Positions 20,707 through 33,505 of a DNA stretch of 64,000 nucleotides are shown here, in pieces. Below the pieces are notes generated by a model. It saw only the letters and a program-made list of their open reading frames with translations. It made no database searches and was not told the origin of the DNA. Source of the DNA: Leptodactylus fallax (taxonomy: Eukaryota; Chordata; Amphibia; Anura; Leptodactylidae); NCBI GenBank assembly GCA_947044405.1, contig CAMRHE010000011.1:9981001-10045000 (forward strand). Direction: 5' to 3'. A program made the translations under genes and the position numbers. Every line of letters starts with the position of its first letter. Positions within the stretch are counted from its first letter, which is position 1.

Positions 20707-21357
20707 GATTCCACTTTATTGATGTTTCAGGGCTCTGCTCTTGTTGAAAACTGCACCCCTCAAAGAATTTATCAAGGGGTATAGTGAGCATTAATATCTC
20801 AGACATGAATGCACAGCGGGTGGTGAAAAGTGAATATGTAAGCTGTACATTGGGAACACCAAATTCCCTACTATTTCCCCAGTAGTAACTATGATGGGAG
20901 GGGTCACTTCTGGTTTATTTTCCCTCGTAAGCTCTAAATTTGGGGTTTACCCTGTTATACGCTTGTACAGCTTATAGCCAGTTGTGTTCTAATGATTTTT
21001 CAATTTTTGGAGTTTTTGTCTTTACATTGTACAAGGTATATTTTTTTTTTATTTTTCTGGTGATGTAGCCATATGAGAGATTGTTTTTTGTGGTATGAGA
21101 TGAAATTTGTAATGACACCCTTTTTGGGTGCCTATAACTTATTGAATAAATGTTATTAACTCTTTCTTGGTGGATTAAAAAAAAACATCATTTCTGGCAT
21201 AGCTTTTTACCTTTTAATTTTTTTTTCTGCAAAGTGTACAGCATAAGTAACATGTTACCTTTGTTCTGCAGGTCAGTATGATTATGGCGATACCCAATTT
21301 ATATTGTTTTTTTATGTGTTACTAATTTTACAGAACAAAAACACATTTGGGGACATA
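20707..21357. other. Array remnant and AT-rich sequence; no gene
   Basis: One further sense unit fragment is visible at ~20740-20800 (GCACCCCTCAAAGAATTTAT ... GGGGTATAGTGAGCA). The rest, to the Tc1, is AT-rich internal sequence of copy iv without recognisable coding. Confidence 0.5.
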
Positions 21358-22292
<935 letters not shown>

Positions 22293-23500
22293 TATATCAA
22301 TTATTTTTGCATTACCATCTTCTAAGATGTGTAACATTTTATTTTTGTGGGTCTACCTGTATTTTTTATTTGTACTGTTTTGGGGACCATGTGACTTTTT
22401 GATCACTTTTTATTGCATTTCTTGTAAGGCGAGATGGCGAAAAATCATTATTTCCTCCATTTTTTCAGTTTTTTTTTCTCTCGACGTTCACTGCGCAGAT
22501 TAAATGTTTCAGTTTTATTGTACAAATTGATAAGTACACGGCGATACCAAATATGTATTTGGTATGTTTAGTGATCTCCCACTAGGGGACCTGAACCAGC
22601 GATGCTCTGATTGCTGGTTCAATACTATACACTGCAATACACATGCATTATAGATAGATCTAATCTTATCTAATTTACTGTATCTCTGCTTTGTGTTGGC
22701 ATTAAATCACTCTCACATTATAAGACTTATAAGTCAAACATCAATTCCAAATATACAAGAACATTTCCAAAACCCATTTTTGAAGGGACTAATTAACTTC
22801 CAAAGGGTTTTTGAAAGGTCTCTGTATTAGAAATCCCTATAAATCACCCCATTTTCAAAACTGCACCTCTTAAGTAAGTCAAAACAGCACATGGAAAGTA
22901 TTTTAACCCTTTAAGTGCTCAACAGGAATTAACACAACATAAAAGTGAAATTTACACATTTCAATTTATTTTACTAATATGTTCATTTAGCCCTATAATT
23001 TACACATTCACAAGGGGTTAAAGGAGAAAATGCATCACACAGTTTGTTATGCAAGTTCTCCCAACTATCAAAATTCCCCAAACGTGGATGTAAACTGATA
23101 TATAGGCAACAGAAAGACACAGAAGGGAAGGAGCGCCAATGAGGTTTTGGAGGGCAAATTTTCCTGTCATCAGTTTCAGGCACCATGACATGCTAAAAGA
23201 GTGGAAAACCCCAGAAAGTGACCCCATTTTGGAAACTAGACCCCTCAATGAATTTATCAAGGGGTATAGTGAGTACTATGACCCTACCAGTTTTTCACAG
23301 AATTTATTACAATTGGAATGTGAAAATGAAAAATTACTTGAATCTCCACAAAGGGTTAAAGGAGAATAAGCAACTAACATTTTTCTCCTGAATACTGCAA
23401 TACCCCATATGTGGTGGTACACCGGTGTACAGATACATGGCAGCGCTTGAAACGGAAAGAGCACTAATTGGCTTTTGGCAGGACCGGCAAACCTCCCCAA
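22293..23500. repeat. Right part of composite element: further ~340-370-bp repeat units
   Basis: Units are recognisable at ~22850-22900 and ~23220-23275 (CCATTTTGGAAACTAGACCC ... AAGGGGTATAGTGAG), spacing ~370 bp, with the CCCCATATGTGG segment at ~23402. The stretch 22293-22700 is AT-rich internal sequence. No real gene is seen. Confidence 0.6.
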
Positions 23501-23598
23501 AATGGAGCACTGATTAGAGACTGATGAGCTCGTGAGAAGCCATATTTAAATACCCAACATTCGCTGTACTATTATAGTGGATGTCGGGAATGGGTTAA

Positions 23599-24562
23599 GC
23601 AGCAAGTTCAGACCAATTATTTTGGTCTCCTTTACACACAGGGATACAGTGATGTCATAGGGATAATGCACACACAAAAATATTACTGTGTACACTGATA
23701 TTACAATTTATGCTTCTACATGTATGCACTATGATGTCCTAGTGAAGTAATGGTAACACATTCAGTTTTCCACATCCCCTTTCATCAATCATAGATATCA
23801 TTAATTGTACCTTAGGTTTCAGTAGAAATAGTCCCCCTTAGTTATTGGTCTCCATAAGCAATTGCTATCCCAAATAATTACACCCATGACAGTTAGTGAG
23901 AAAGCTATCATGTTTTTCATTTAAACATGAGCTGTCCTATCCTCCTTTAATGCCAAAAAGTGTTTTAAAATGTTCAAAGGGAAGAGTTAAAAGTTGGAGT
24001 TGCCAGCATGTCACAGCAAATAAATCTAGGGCAGACAGAATTCTTCTCCAGCTATGCTCATTTGTATGATTATTGTGTCAAGTGCTTTGAAAGTGCTTTG
24101 AACAGCAGGCAGTGTCACATCCAGCATTAGCTGACATGCATCTGCAGTTGCATGCTACAAATTAGATGATTCATACTGGCTGGCAATTCACTATTAGTCA
24201 TCAACATTGATAGTGAATTGCTAGCCAATGTTTGATCACCTAATCTAAAAGGACTGAATAGCCTGCAAAAATGAGCAGATATGTAGTCTGAATGGAAATT
24301 TCTAGGACTTGTTATGTCATTATCATGTCAGAAAGATACATGTCAAAAAGCTTCTTTCAGAATCATTTTGCTTTCTTTGTTATATATCAATTCCATTATT
24401 CCACTAAATCTAGTAGTATTCTGATAAAGAATGCTGTATCTTTGCAATTTATCCAAGAAAGCATAGACCAGATGATTTTTATATTATTATGGTATGCTAA
24501 CAAAAGTGTTTTCCCTTACATCCTACGACTTATGACCTATCAGGACATACCAAACTTTTAGG
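23599..24562. other. Apparently unique, non-repeat DNA
   Basis: I recognise no transposon similarity and no credible reading frame across ~960 bp. The part 23990-24250 has a balanced, complex composition. It holds a long imperfect hairpin at 24161-24246, unlike the repeats around it. It could be conserved noncoding DNA, which is not testable here. Confidence 0.4.
24161..24246. repeat. Imperfect hairpin, possible precursor-like structure
   Basis: TGGCTGGCAATTCACTAT (24177-24194) pairs with ATAGTGAATTGCTAGCCA (24210-24227), one mismatch, with a ~15-base loop. Outer segments ATTAGATGATTCA (24161-24173) and TGATCACCTAATCT (24232-24245) extend it with bulges. Confidence 0.6.
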
Positions 24563-25094
24563 TTAAGGCCCTATGCAGCGAATCGCTGCAAAAAAAAAAA
24601 AAAACACCACTGAAAAGACTGCGACTGCATCACGATTTTTTGTGCATCATTTTTCACAAAAAGTCCACAGAGTTCTCCTCTGCGGACTTTCTGCCCCTAT
24701 TATACCTATACGGAAATCACCAGCATTTCCGGAGGTATAATTGACATTCTGCAACTTTCAAAAACACGGGTGTTTTTGAAAACGCAGCTTTTCCGCTGCG
24801 GATGTTTTTCTGCAATGTGTGGATGGGATTAGCCAGAATCCCATCCACTTTGCAGGTTCTGTAAAACGCAGCATTTTCTGCTGCGGTGTTTCAGCTGTGG
24901 CTAAAACTCTACGTTTTCAAAATGTGGGGCCCTGGCCCCAGTCAGGAGTGAATTTAAAAGGAATGTTAAATATAAAGGAAGCTCTTAGACATTTCCCTTC
25001 TGTTAAATACACTCCTGACTGAGGCTAAAAAAAAAAGCAGCAAAATCTGCAACAAAAAATGATGTGTTTCCACAATGTGGGACTTTAGCCTTAA
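24563..25094. mobile_element. TTAA-ended MITE with internal small MITE
   Basis: The ends are TTAAGGCCCTATGCAG and GGGACTTTAGCCTTAA, an approximate inverted repeat in TTAA. Internal symmetric segments such as TTATACCTATACGGAAAT recur in the repeat at 46509-46760. A smaller inverted element, CAGTCAGGAGTG...CACTCCTGACTG, lies at 24938-25021. There is no coding capacity. Confidence 0.62.
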
Positions 25095-25538
25095 TATGAT
25101 AAACCTCAATTAATCAATTTAACTATAAGAGGACTGTCAGCCCCAAAACCTGTCCTGTACCTGACAGATGGGACTGGGGGCACTTCTGCCCATATTTTTT
25201 CTTTTTATTCAGATTGGCGATTTTGAAAAATTTCCTTTTAACTCCTCAGGTCTTTAAGTTTGGTCTTTTTTTTCTTTATCTCGCCATGTGGGTTTGTTAC
25301 TTACCTTTCCTTTCCTCGGTCTCGGTTTCTCTTGGTGGGGCGGCCTCACTACAGAGAAGAGTGGAAGTGAAGTCACAGCACATTTCCGCCCTTGTCTGTA
25401 GTGAGGCCGCCGTTTCTGGAGGGTTTTTTCTTTCTTCTCTTCTTTATATTTGCCCTTCAATTACTGCTTCATGCTGATGGGCCCACTACTCTTTCTTCCT
25501 ATTAGCAGAGGGCTCCGATCAGAAAGCAGGGATGTGGG
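25095..25538. other. No gene; unclassified repeat-like DNA
   Basis: It contains pyrimidine-rich runs and an inverted pair around CACTACAGAGAAGAGTGG / CTGTAGTGAGG (~25346-25410). No protein similarity is found. Confidence 0.4.
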
Positions 25539-25890
25539 CAGTGTAGGACTGGGATGTCTAGGGCCCACCAGTGGAATTGTTTCTAGGGGCCCACCATCAG
25601 GACCCCTGCAGATCAGCGGTACCGAGACAGGGCGGCTAAATGTAATAACATGTCTGGAGCCAAGCTGCTCACCCACTATACCATGTGCACCACTGCACTA
25701 CCTAAACCTACTGCTACACCCTGTATGGCAAGTGAACAGCGTGGCTCCTAGAATTGTTACCTTTACCTGTAGCCGGACTGTCCTGGAAAAGCTGATCTGC
25801 AGAGGTCCTGGCTGTTGTATCATCAAAGATGTAATATTGATGGCCTATCCTAAGGACAGGCCATCAATATTAGAAAGATGGATAAATCCT

Positions 25891-26239
25891 TTAAAGAGGT
25901 TGTCCAGGAATTGGAGCATGGCGGGACGTGTAAAGTAAAAAATAAGTAAATTAAAAAGCATACTCGCCTATCCCCGGCGCTCCATTGTCTGCTGCCAGTA
26001 CCCATTCAGTCTAATGCCGGCGACTCCTTGCTGGGAGTCCTGCACCTCATGTGATCGCTAAGACCAATTAGGTACAGGATTTCCAGAAATGAGGCGCCGC
26101 CATGAGACCGAACAGACACAGGCAGGGGACAACGGGGTGCTGGGGACAGGTGAGTGTGCTTTTTTTTTAAATTTTCTTAATTTTACAACTCCCTGGCGGC
26201 CAACACAGTGGTCTTCCAGTTTATGGACAACCTCTTTTA
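25891..26239. mobile_element. TTAA-ended MITE nested in composite repeat
   Basis: TTAAAGAGGTTGTCCAGG at the left is mirrored by TGGACAACCTCTTTTAA at the right; the size is 349 bp. It is related by its termini to 6541-6922. The long purine/pyrimidine run near 26159-26180 is low complexity. Confidence 0.65.
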
Positions 26240-26477
26240 AGGGGTTGTCTGGGCCAAATTTTTCTATAGTCACTTCACTGGTCCCCCCACATAGTGGCCT
26301 TTTCACTGGTCCCCCATACTGTATGGGGAACAGTGATGGGGTCATTATATTGTGTGGGAGCAGTGATAGGGGCTAACATCCTGTGGGGGGGACATTAAAC
26401 TGTGTGGGGCATATTGAAGGAGTTGTCCAGGGTTAATCTTTTTTTGGGCCATTCTCCGGGGAGGGCGAAAAAAGCCG

Positions 26478-26545
26478 GGCGGGGGGGGGGGGGCCCGGGC
26501 CCCCCCCCTGCGCGCGGCCGCCCCTCCACCCCCCCCCGTACACAC
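26478..26545. repeat. Extreme G/C homopolymer tract
   Basis: A run of about sixteen G's is followed closely by runs of C and a GCGCGCGGCCGC core. Similar G and C runs occur at 26890-26920 and 26956-26973. The open frames over this tract are proline/glycine-rich by composition only. Confidence 0.7.
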
Positions 26546-27545
26546 ACAGGGCAGGAAGCAGAAAGCTCCATCCGCTGTATAGCAACCCTGGCGCCTTTAC
26601 TGCGCTCATCTCCCGCTGACTTCAATAAGTGCTGAGATGCAGTGAAGGTGCCCGGATAATACAAGTGGACAGAGCTTTCTGCTTCTGGGCCTGTTTTGTG
26701 GACAGGAGGGGCGGGAGAAGTGGGGGCGCGCGGGCTGATCGGTTCGGGGGCTGACAGATCACGGCCATCCTGCAGCTAAACCATAACAAATTATGCCTGG
26801 ACAACCCCTTTACTATACCCCCCAGGGCCCACCTAATGCGCCACACTTTAAAGAGGTTGTCCAGTATAATGTTTTCTTTTTTATAAATAGTCCGGGGGGG
26901 GGGAATTCCCCCCCCCCCCCAAAAAAACAAAACACACTACATACATTTCACCGCCGGGGGGGGGGGGGGGGGGTTTGGGCAGGAATTCCTACGGCTGACA
27001 CCCAGGCTCCATCCGCTGTATAGCAACCCTGGCGGCCTTTACTGCAGCTGGGAGCATCTGGGGACAGGAAAGAAAGGACAGCTCCGGCGAAAAAAAAAAA
27101 GAAGGAGCCACTGTAGGAGTGTAAGCCCACAGGCCCCACCCAGAAGCCCACAGTGGCCCCCACCCAAACTCAAGTGGCCCTGAGATGCGCCCAATGCCCC
27201 CCCTGTTTTAGTGCTATATTTGGAACCAATAATAGGTGCCCGGATTAAAAATAACAAACATTCATACTCACCGTGGACTGAGCTTTCTTGGCTTCTTGGT
27301 ACCTCTGTAGTCTTCAGATCTTCAGGCCCTTTCCGCCGCCCCGCTGGGGCTATCATAGTGACGGGGGCCACTCCAGCTGGCCACGGGACCATAGCCCGAT
27401 CACTGTGCACCCCTGCGAACCACTGGTCAGGGGCCCGATCGGGATGGTTAGGATCCCGACGGGCCCCCATAAAATGAGGACATAGTCGGGGCTCGGGGGC
27501 CCACCGGTGGATTCACCGGTTCCCCGGTGGGCCAGTCCGACCCTG

Positions 27546-28985
27546 ATGGGGGCAGAATACTGAATGGAAATCATGAAGCCATTTGTCTTGTCCTATTTAC
27601 TGGCAGAGAAATCCCCTAACGAAATCGCTATGCTCCTGGACAACCCCAAGAAGAAGCAGGATGGTATTCCTAATGTGTTTTATACCCCCCCAGGGTTTCC
27701 CTAGAGGGGGTTCCCTCCCTTTTTTTTTTTTTTTTTTTTTTTTTTACTGTTCTGTTTAGATGTTTCTTTTTAGTCCAGTGGCACTATTAAAGTGGTTGGT
27801 GCGGGGGTGGGGGCGGGCTTGGGTTTGTTTTTTGTGGTTTTTGTGGTCCAGTATAATGTTTTTTGTCATTTTTGTTATTTATCATGAATAGGGAATCCTG
27901 GTGGGAAGTGGTTATAGTCCCTGCAGTCAGTTTAGTCCCCCAGTCATTGGTTATGGTTATGGTGTGTTATATAGTTAAAATAACAATAACACACTTAACA
28001 TTTTTTTTTTTTAAATCACCTGTCCCCTGCCCCCTAATGCTGCCCCTTCAGTCATTTTTCTCTCCCAGCATCCGGATTATGCTGGGATGAGTCCGATGTA
28101 GAGCCTGGCACCAAAATAAATCTTGGGGTTCCTATCTACGCATAGTTTGAAATTTTTTTTTTCTTTTTTTCCTCGGAGCCAAGAGAGAGAATAGAATAAG
28201 AGTATGCTGCAAAATTTCTGTCTATGCCTCAAGGTGTCTGTACACTGGCTGTGAGCGGGGAGGGCATCCTAGGCATTATCTCCTTCTCTAAAACCAAAGT
28301 CTTAAAGGCTGGACTATCCCTTACAGAGGCCGCTGAGTTGGCCACCTTAGAGTGGAAGGCCATGGTCCACCCAGTTGGATCTGTGACCACAGATGCATCC
28401 CTTAAGGATGGGGATCTGGATGGCACGTGAACACCGTTGGGGAACATTCAGCTCGAAGAAAAAAAGATTGCACTCCAATCCCCCTAAAAAAAAATAAAAA
28501 AAACAAAAGTATTGCAGGACCCCGAACTGACTCTTCTTGGCAGACAATGAGGGACAGGAAAGAAATTGGAAAATTCCCCCACATAAAAAAGGGGGGAAAA
28601 TTTATAGTTTATGTTTCTTTTGTTTTGATTTCTTAACTTGACATAAAGGTGGTGCCTTCACACTTGCGGCCGTTGAATGGATTAAAGTTGACTCAAGCCC
28701 ACAAAAAAGAAGGAGCCAAGACTGTCTGAGGACTGGAAGTGTAGAAGCTCAGGCACAGTCCACCCAACCTAATTTCCTGTGTCACCGCCAGTGTTATAAG
28801 TTAAGCCTGCCACAGTGGCTAACCCCACCCAGTATTATAAACTCCACAGTGGGCCCCATCCAGTATTATATGCCCCTTCTGCCCGGACATAAAAAGCCCC
28901 CTGCTGTTTTAGTGCTATTATTATATTCTGGGGTCTCCTGGCATGGACCACCCAGAGTATACCCTTTGCGCATAATCGGAGGGCC
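27546..28985. other. No gene; low-complexity and unclassified DNA
   Basis: A poly-T of ~27 lies at 27719-27745, GT-rich sequence at 27800-27850, and further T runs at 28150-28170. A 68-codon open frame at 28224-28430 matches no family I know. No mobile-element termini were identified. Confidence 0.45.
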
Positions 28986-29467
28986 CAGTGTGGAAGCTGA
29001 TTCCAAAAATCCCAAACACACTTCAAAAATCATTCGAAAATGGTTTGAAGAAAACTGGTCTAACAACCAACCAAAAACCTTAGAGATCTCAAAATGGCAG
29101 TTTGAGAAGCCCTAAATCTCAGGGCCTGGAGAAATTTCCCAAAAAAAAAGGTCTAAAATTCCGGGGGGATTGTAAGAAACTCGTTGATGGTTACCGGAAG
29201 CGGTTGTTCGCAGTTATTTTGTCTAAAGGTTGTGCTACCAAGTATTAGGCTGAGGATGCCAATACTTTTGTCCGGCCCAGTTTTGGAGTTTTGTGTAAAA
29301 TGATCAATGATTTGACTTTTTTTTCATTCTCTTTTGTATTTTTTCATTGCAAGCAAAATAAATGAAGATATTATTACCAAAGCATTTGTGATTGCAATCA
29401 TTTTCTGGAAGAAATTGAGTATTATCTGACAGAATTGCAGGGGTGCCAATACTTTTGGCCAGCACTG
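28986..29467 (+). mobile_element. Tc1/mariner remnant copy J (3' end)
   Basis: Heavily decayed transposase pieces are visible: NPKHTSKIIRKWFEENW (after the second catalytic Asp, itself altered), then out of frame a GYRKRLFAVILSKGCATKY-like end near 29180-29250. The right inverted terminus reads GGTGCCAATACTTTTGGCCA then GCACTG, followed by TA (29468-29469). The left half is absent. This is a sixth Tc1 family in the window. Confidence 0.75.
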
Positions 29468-30839
29468 TATATCAACAAACAAGGAGGCACATGTTTTCAA
29501 CATCTTGATACTTTCTTGGACAGAGAAGAACCTAACCCACCTTTCTGAGGTCTTCGAGGTTCCCTTAATATAGTGTCAGACCAAGAGTGTCGCTAGCCTT
29601 GGTCCGGCACAGATGTGCTGTGTGAGCTCTGCCAATTTCTGCTCCAAATTGTTCTTTTGTCCAGCAGCCACTTAATAATTTTACATTTTACAACACCCTG
29701 GGACTACCTCCAGTTAAGCTTTTTGGGTTGTTTAAATGCTCTCTTCCCTGCCGCACAGTCTTGTTCATGTAAGCCGTGTACCGGGGTGGGCTCCCCAGGA
29801 TACAGCAAAGTCACAAACAAAGGAATCGACTCCAAATCAATTTAGTAAAAAACAAGATTTTACTTTGTGTAGAAACACCTCTTTACCAAAAAAACACTCC
29901 CAACTATTTACATACACTCAGCTGAGGCCCTGGTGTTGTACAACGCGGTGCCCTCTCATGTGCAGCTCCAAAACACTCCAAGCTTTTAGCTATCTGCAGG
30001 CTGCTACTAACCAGCCGCTTGTTACCTTTTTATCACCCTAGTCACAGGAACAATTCAGTGAGTGTGATAGGGGCACCGGCGGTATAACACAAGAGCTTAC
30101 AAACTTATCAAAATACCCCTATTCCCCACAAACAAAGTACAACCAAGTAACTATAATAGTAGGTCAGCTTGCAAGCCAAAGAAATATGACAACGTATAAA
30201 ATGTTGCTTCTAGACTTCCTCAGAAGCTCCTCTCTGGGAGTTACAAGTCTATAGAATTCTCTGAGTGTTAGTCCTTACTACCGAATAGGTAGATAATTCA
30301 CCAGTAGTGTGGCCTGTGAAGATGAATATGCCTAACTAGTCTAACTACAGGCCCTTACTCAGTCCCAAGCAAAACATTGTAATGTGGTGCGTGCACGATT
30401 ACTTCTCTTACTGATCCAGCTTTGTTGGGTACCTTTTTAGCCTTGATGTTGAACAACTGGAAGCGGGCTCATCCAGAAAACATGCGATCTCACTGACAGG
30501 GCCACTTCTCAGCCGGGTCCTTGATAGCAATCTTCAACTTAGGATGCTGTCTGAACAAATCCTGGAACAGTCTCTGCTTCAGCACCACCTTGTTATATAT
30601 CTGATCCCTTAGGAATCTTTTTCCTCTCACTTCAGTGCTTCTTCTAAAAGCTCAAAAGCACACTCCTAAGAAGGCTGCCACACACATGCACCTTCTTGAT
30701 CCTCCTCTGCAAAACAGGGTCTCCACGGCACTATTCCAGGGAATTACAGAATTATAGTCCTTCCCATTTCTGAGGTAACAGTGGCCTCTTGTGGTCAAAC
30801 AAACAAATGTCAGTTTATAAAGAAAAAAAAAACTTATTT
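29468..30839. other. No gene recognised
   Basis: About 1.4 kb lacks recognisable coding or clear termini. The composition resembles an LTR or LTR-adjacent region (minus-strand reading), but I could not identify TG...CA ends with a target duplication. Confidence 0.35.
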
Positions 30840-31375
30840 ACAGAAACAGGTACATTCATAACATGAGGGCTGCTTCCCCATCTTACATTCATCTGCCGCC
30901 TAGTGCAGTGCACACGTGGCATCCCAGGCCTTGCTGGAACTGCCGACCCTGGGAGTGGAAGATTACCACCATAAAAGCCTGTGTTCTGAACTTCTGGCCT
31001 TATCGCAGGGACCTGTGCCAATACAACAACACCCTGAGACATCACAGAGCAAACTTACCAGCCACCCTGGAAACAATTCCACCACAGCCCTGCAGTCACC
31101 TTGAGACTGCAGCATCAGGAGAAGTGTGACCATGTCCTTCCCCCAACAGCACCGCAAGATGCTCCATCTGACCCTGCTACCTCTGCACTCCCACTTAGGC
31201 TCAGGCTCCTCTTCAATCCATTGCGGACATCTGACTACTCACTCCTCAACAGGACTGTACTGCACCCTCCTCAGGTGGTTTGATCTGCCATCTGGTCCAT
31301 AGACATCGGGAGCTCCTTCTGACTGGCCCGAGACAGTTAGTCCCTCCTGGGTCTCCACTTGTGTCCCTGCCACAG
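30840..31375. other. Unclassified sequence interrupted by a hAT-type MITE (left part)
   Basis: This part and 32346-32800 become continuous when the MITE at 31384-32337 and one target copy are removed. Short proline-rich open frames here have no recognisable relatives. It could be an old repeat or noncoding host sequence. Confidence 0.4.
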
Positions 31376-31383
31376 ATTGTCAC

Positions 31384-32337
31384 TAAAGATGAGCGAATTT
31401 TGCAAAAATTTGATTCGACCGATTCTCCGAAGTTTCCAAAACAATTTGATTCGGTCCCAATTAATTTGCAGCGAATTGCATTAACCCCTTCTCAACATCC
31501 GCTGCTGGGAAGGACTTCCTGCAAACCACAGCAGAAGCATGGTGCGCACACAAATTGTGTCACCAGTGACCCCGAGTCTACCACATCGCTGGCCCTCCGC
31601 ATACCTGGTTGATCCTGCCTTGAATGGAGACTGTCAGCCTATATGTCTACAAAGGCTGACAGCCTCCTATACACTGCAATACAGGTGTATTGCAGCATAT
31701 ACCTATTGAAGCAGCTATCAGAGTATCACTACTTCAATCCCCTTCCTAGAGCTGATGCTATTATTATACTCTGGAGTCTCCTCAGACCCCAGAGTATAAT
31801 AATCAGAGGCCCAGAGGAAGTGATTAAAAATAACAAAAACTTATACTCACCTTAACCTCATCTCTCCTGGGAACCCAGCTGTCTGACCGTCCTCCTCGCT
31901 CCTCTTCTTCCTTCCGAATGAAGTCCTGTTCCCCGGACGTCACTGCTGGGGCCTTTGATTGGGTCTTAGCAGTCACGTGGGGGCGTGATGATGTCATTAC
32001 ACTGGCACCGACTTCATTACGCCCAATCACGGTCCCCAGCAGTAAGGCCTGGGGAGAAAGAGCTCCGGAGTTACTGCTGAGCTAAGGACATGTGAGTATC
32101 AGCATTTTTTTTATTTTTAATCATGACGGGCTGTGCTGAGGGGGACAGGTAGAATGGTGTAACCCCTTGGATGCCACGGTCATGTTTTACCATGGCATTC
32201 AAGGGGTTAAAACCCTCGATCAGAAATGTGCGTTTCGATACATCAAAGCGTGAGGAAATCCGGAATCGATGTGAATCAAAGATTTCCTGAAATTGGGATC
32301 GAATTCAACTTTGTCAGCTTTGAGTTGCTCATCTCTA
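31384..32337. mobile_element. hAT-type MITE with 8-bp target duplication
   Basis: The ends are TAAAGATGAGCGAATTT and AGTTGCTCATCTCTA, i.e. TAGAGATGAGC inverted. They are flanked by exact ATTGTCAC duplications (31376-31383 and 32338-32345). Eight-base duplications are the mark of hAT transposases. The 954-bp body is noncoding and carries two hairpin modules (31640-31720) also found in the TTAA element at 17.6-17.8 kb. A lone terminus of this family (TAGGGATGAGCAAACT) occurs near 46849. Confidence 0.85.
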
Positions 32338-32345
32338 ATTGTCAC

Positions 32346-32802
32346 GACTTGGCCTATACTCCATCTACTGCCATTGAGAGACCCCGGATCCTGCATAGCA
32401 TATAATTAAGCAGGTTTATAGCTGCAGCTGCCAGTAGGGATTACCTGAGACATCCAGCTCTACCAGCCAGCCTCCCTTAGGACATATTTCTATCCACTCC
32501 ATGCTGTATGCGCTGTGGCTTTGCTATGTTTCCCACCTATAGACGCTCACTGCTGTCCTACTGGTAACCAACTCTATCTTGGGCAAATTTGCCCTCCTGG
32601 ACTTGGGGCGACACACTGCAAACTGAAGACACTGTGTTTACCTCTCTTGTACCTGGTCAACAAATAGGCAAAGAATCAGCGCTGGATCCCCTGTTTCTTC
32701 ATTGAGAGTGCTCTCTGCCGGACCCATCAGAGTGCTCAGCCTGCATCAGCAGTCTGATATACTGATGGACTGACCCCACTGCTACCTCACCCTGAATACC
32801 TA
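32346..32802. other. Unclassified sequence (right part)
   Basis: Continuation of the sequence at 30840-31375. No frame, terminus or RNA gene is recognised before the Tc1 terminus at 32803. Confidence 0.4.
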
Positions 32803-33188
<386 letters not shown>

Positions 33189-33505
33189 TAAAGATATAAA
33201 ATTTTAATTTTTTGGTGAAGAATCAACAAGTGGGACACAATTGTGAAGTGGAACCAAATTTATTGGTTATTTTAAACGTAAAAAATAAAAAAACTGAAAA
33301 GTGGGACGTGCAATATTATTCGGCCTCTTTACTTTCAGTGCAGCAAACTCACTCCAGAAGTTCAGTGAGGATCTCTGAATGATCCAATGTTGTCCTAAAA
33401 GACTGATGATGATAAATATAATCCACCTGTGTGTAATCAAGTCTCCGTATAAATGCACCTGCTCTGTGATAGTCTCAGGGTTCTGTTTAAAGCGCAGAGA
33501 GCATC

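Larger units (their letters stand above)
25539..27545. mobile_element. Composite MITE with nested TTAA MITEs
   Basis: The outer ends are CAGTGTAGGACTGG (25539) and CCAGTCCGACCCTG (27545), inverted copies with two mismatches. The flanking octamers are similar (ATGTGGGC and ATGGGGGC), which would suit an 8-bp, hAT-like duplication, but the register is ambiguous by one base. Inside lie the dispersed module also at 7935-8200, a TTAA MITE (25891-26239) and a second pair of GGTTGTCC/GGACAACC termini (26418-26814). Confidence 0.5.

Noticed and set aside
26345..26664. Gly/Pro-rich frames over the G/C tracts as proteins
   Set aside because: They are translations of homopolymer runs.
28224..28430. 68-codon open frame as a possible small gene or exon
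   Set aside because: No known family, no splice or promoter context that I can see, and an antisense frame of the same length exists. Treated as chance.
31280..31612. 110-codon frame spanning the edge of the hAT-type MITE as a host exon
   Set aside because: It crosses a transposon boundary with an exact target duplication, so it cannot be ancestral coding sequence.
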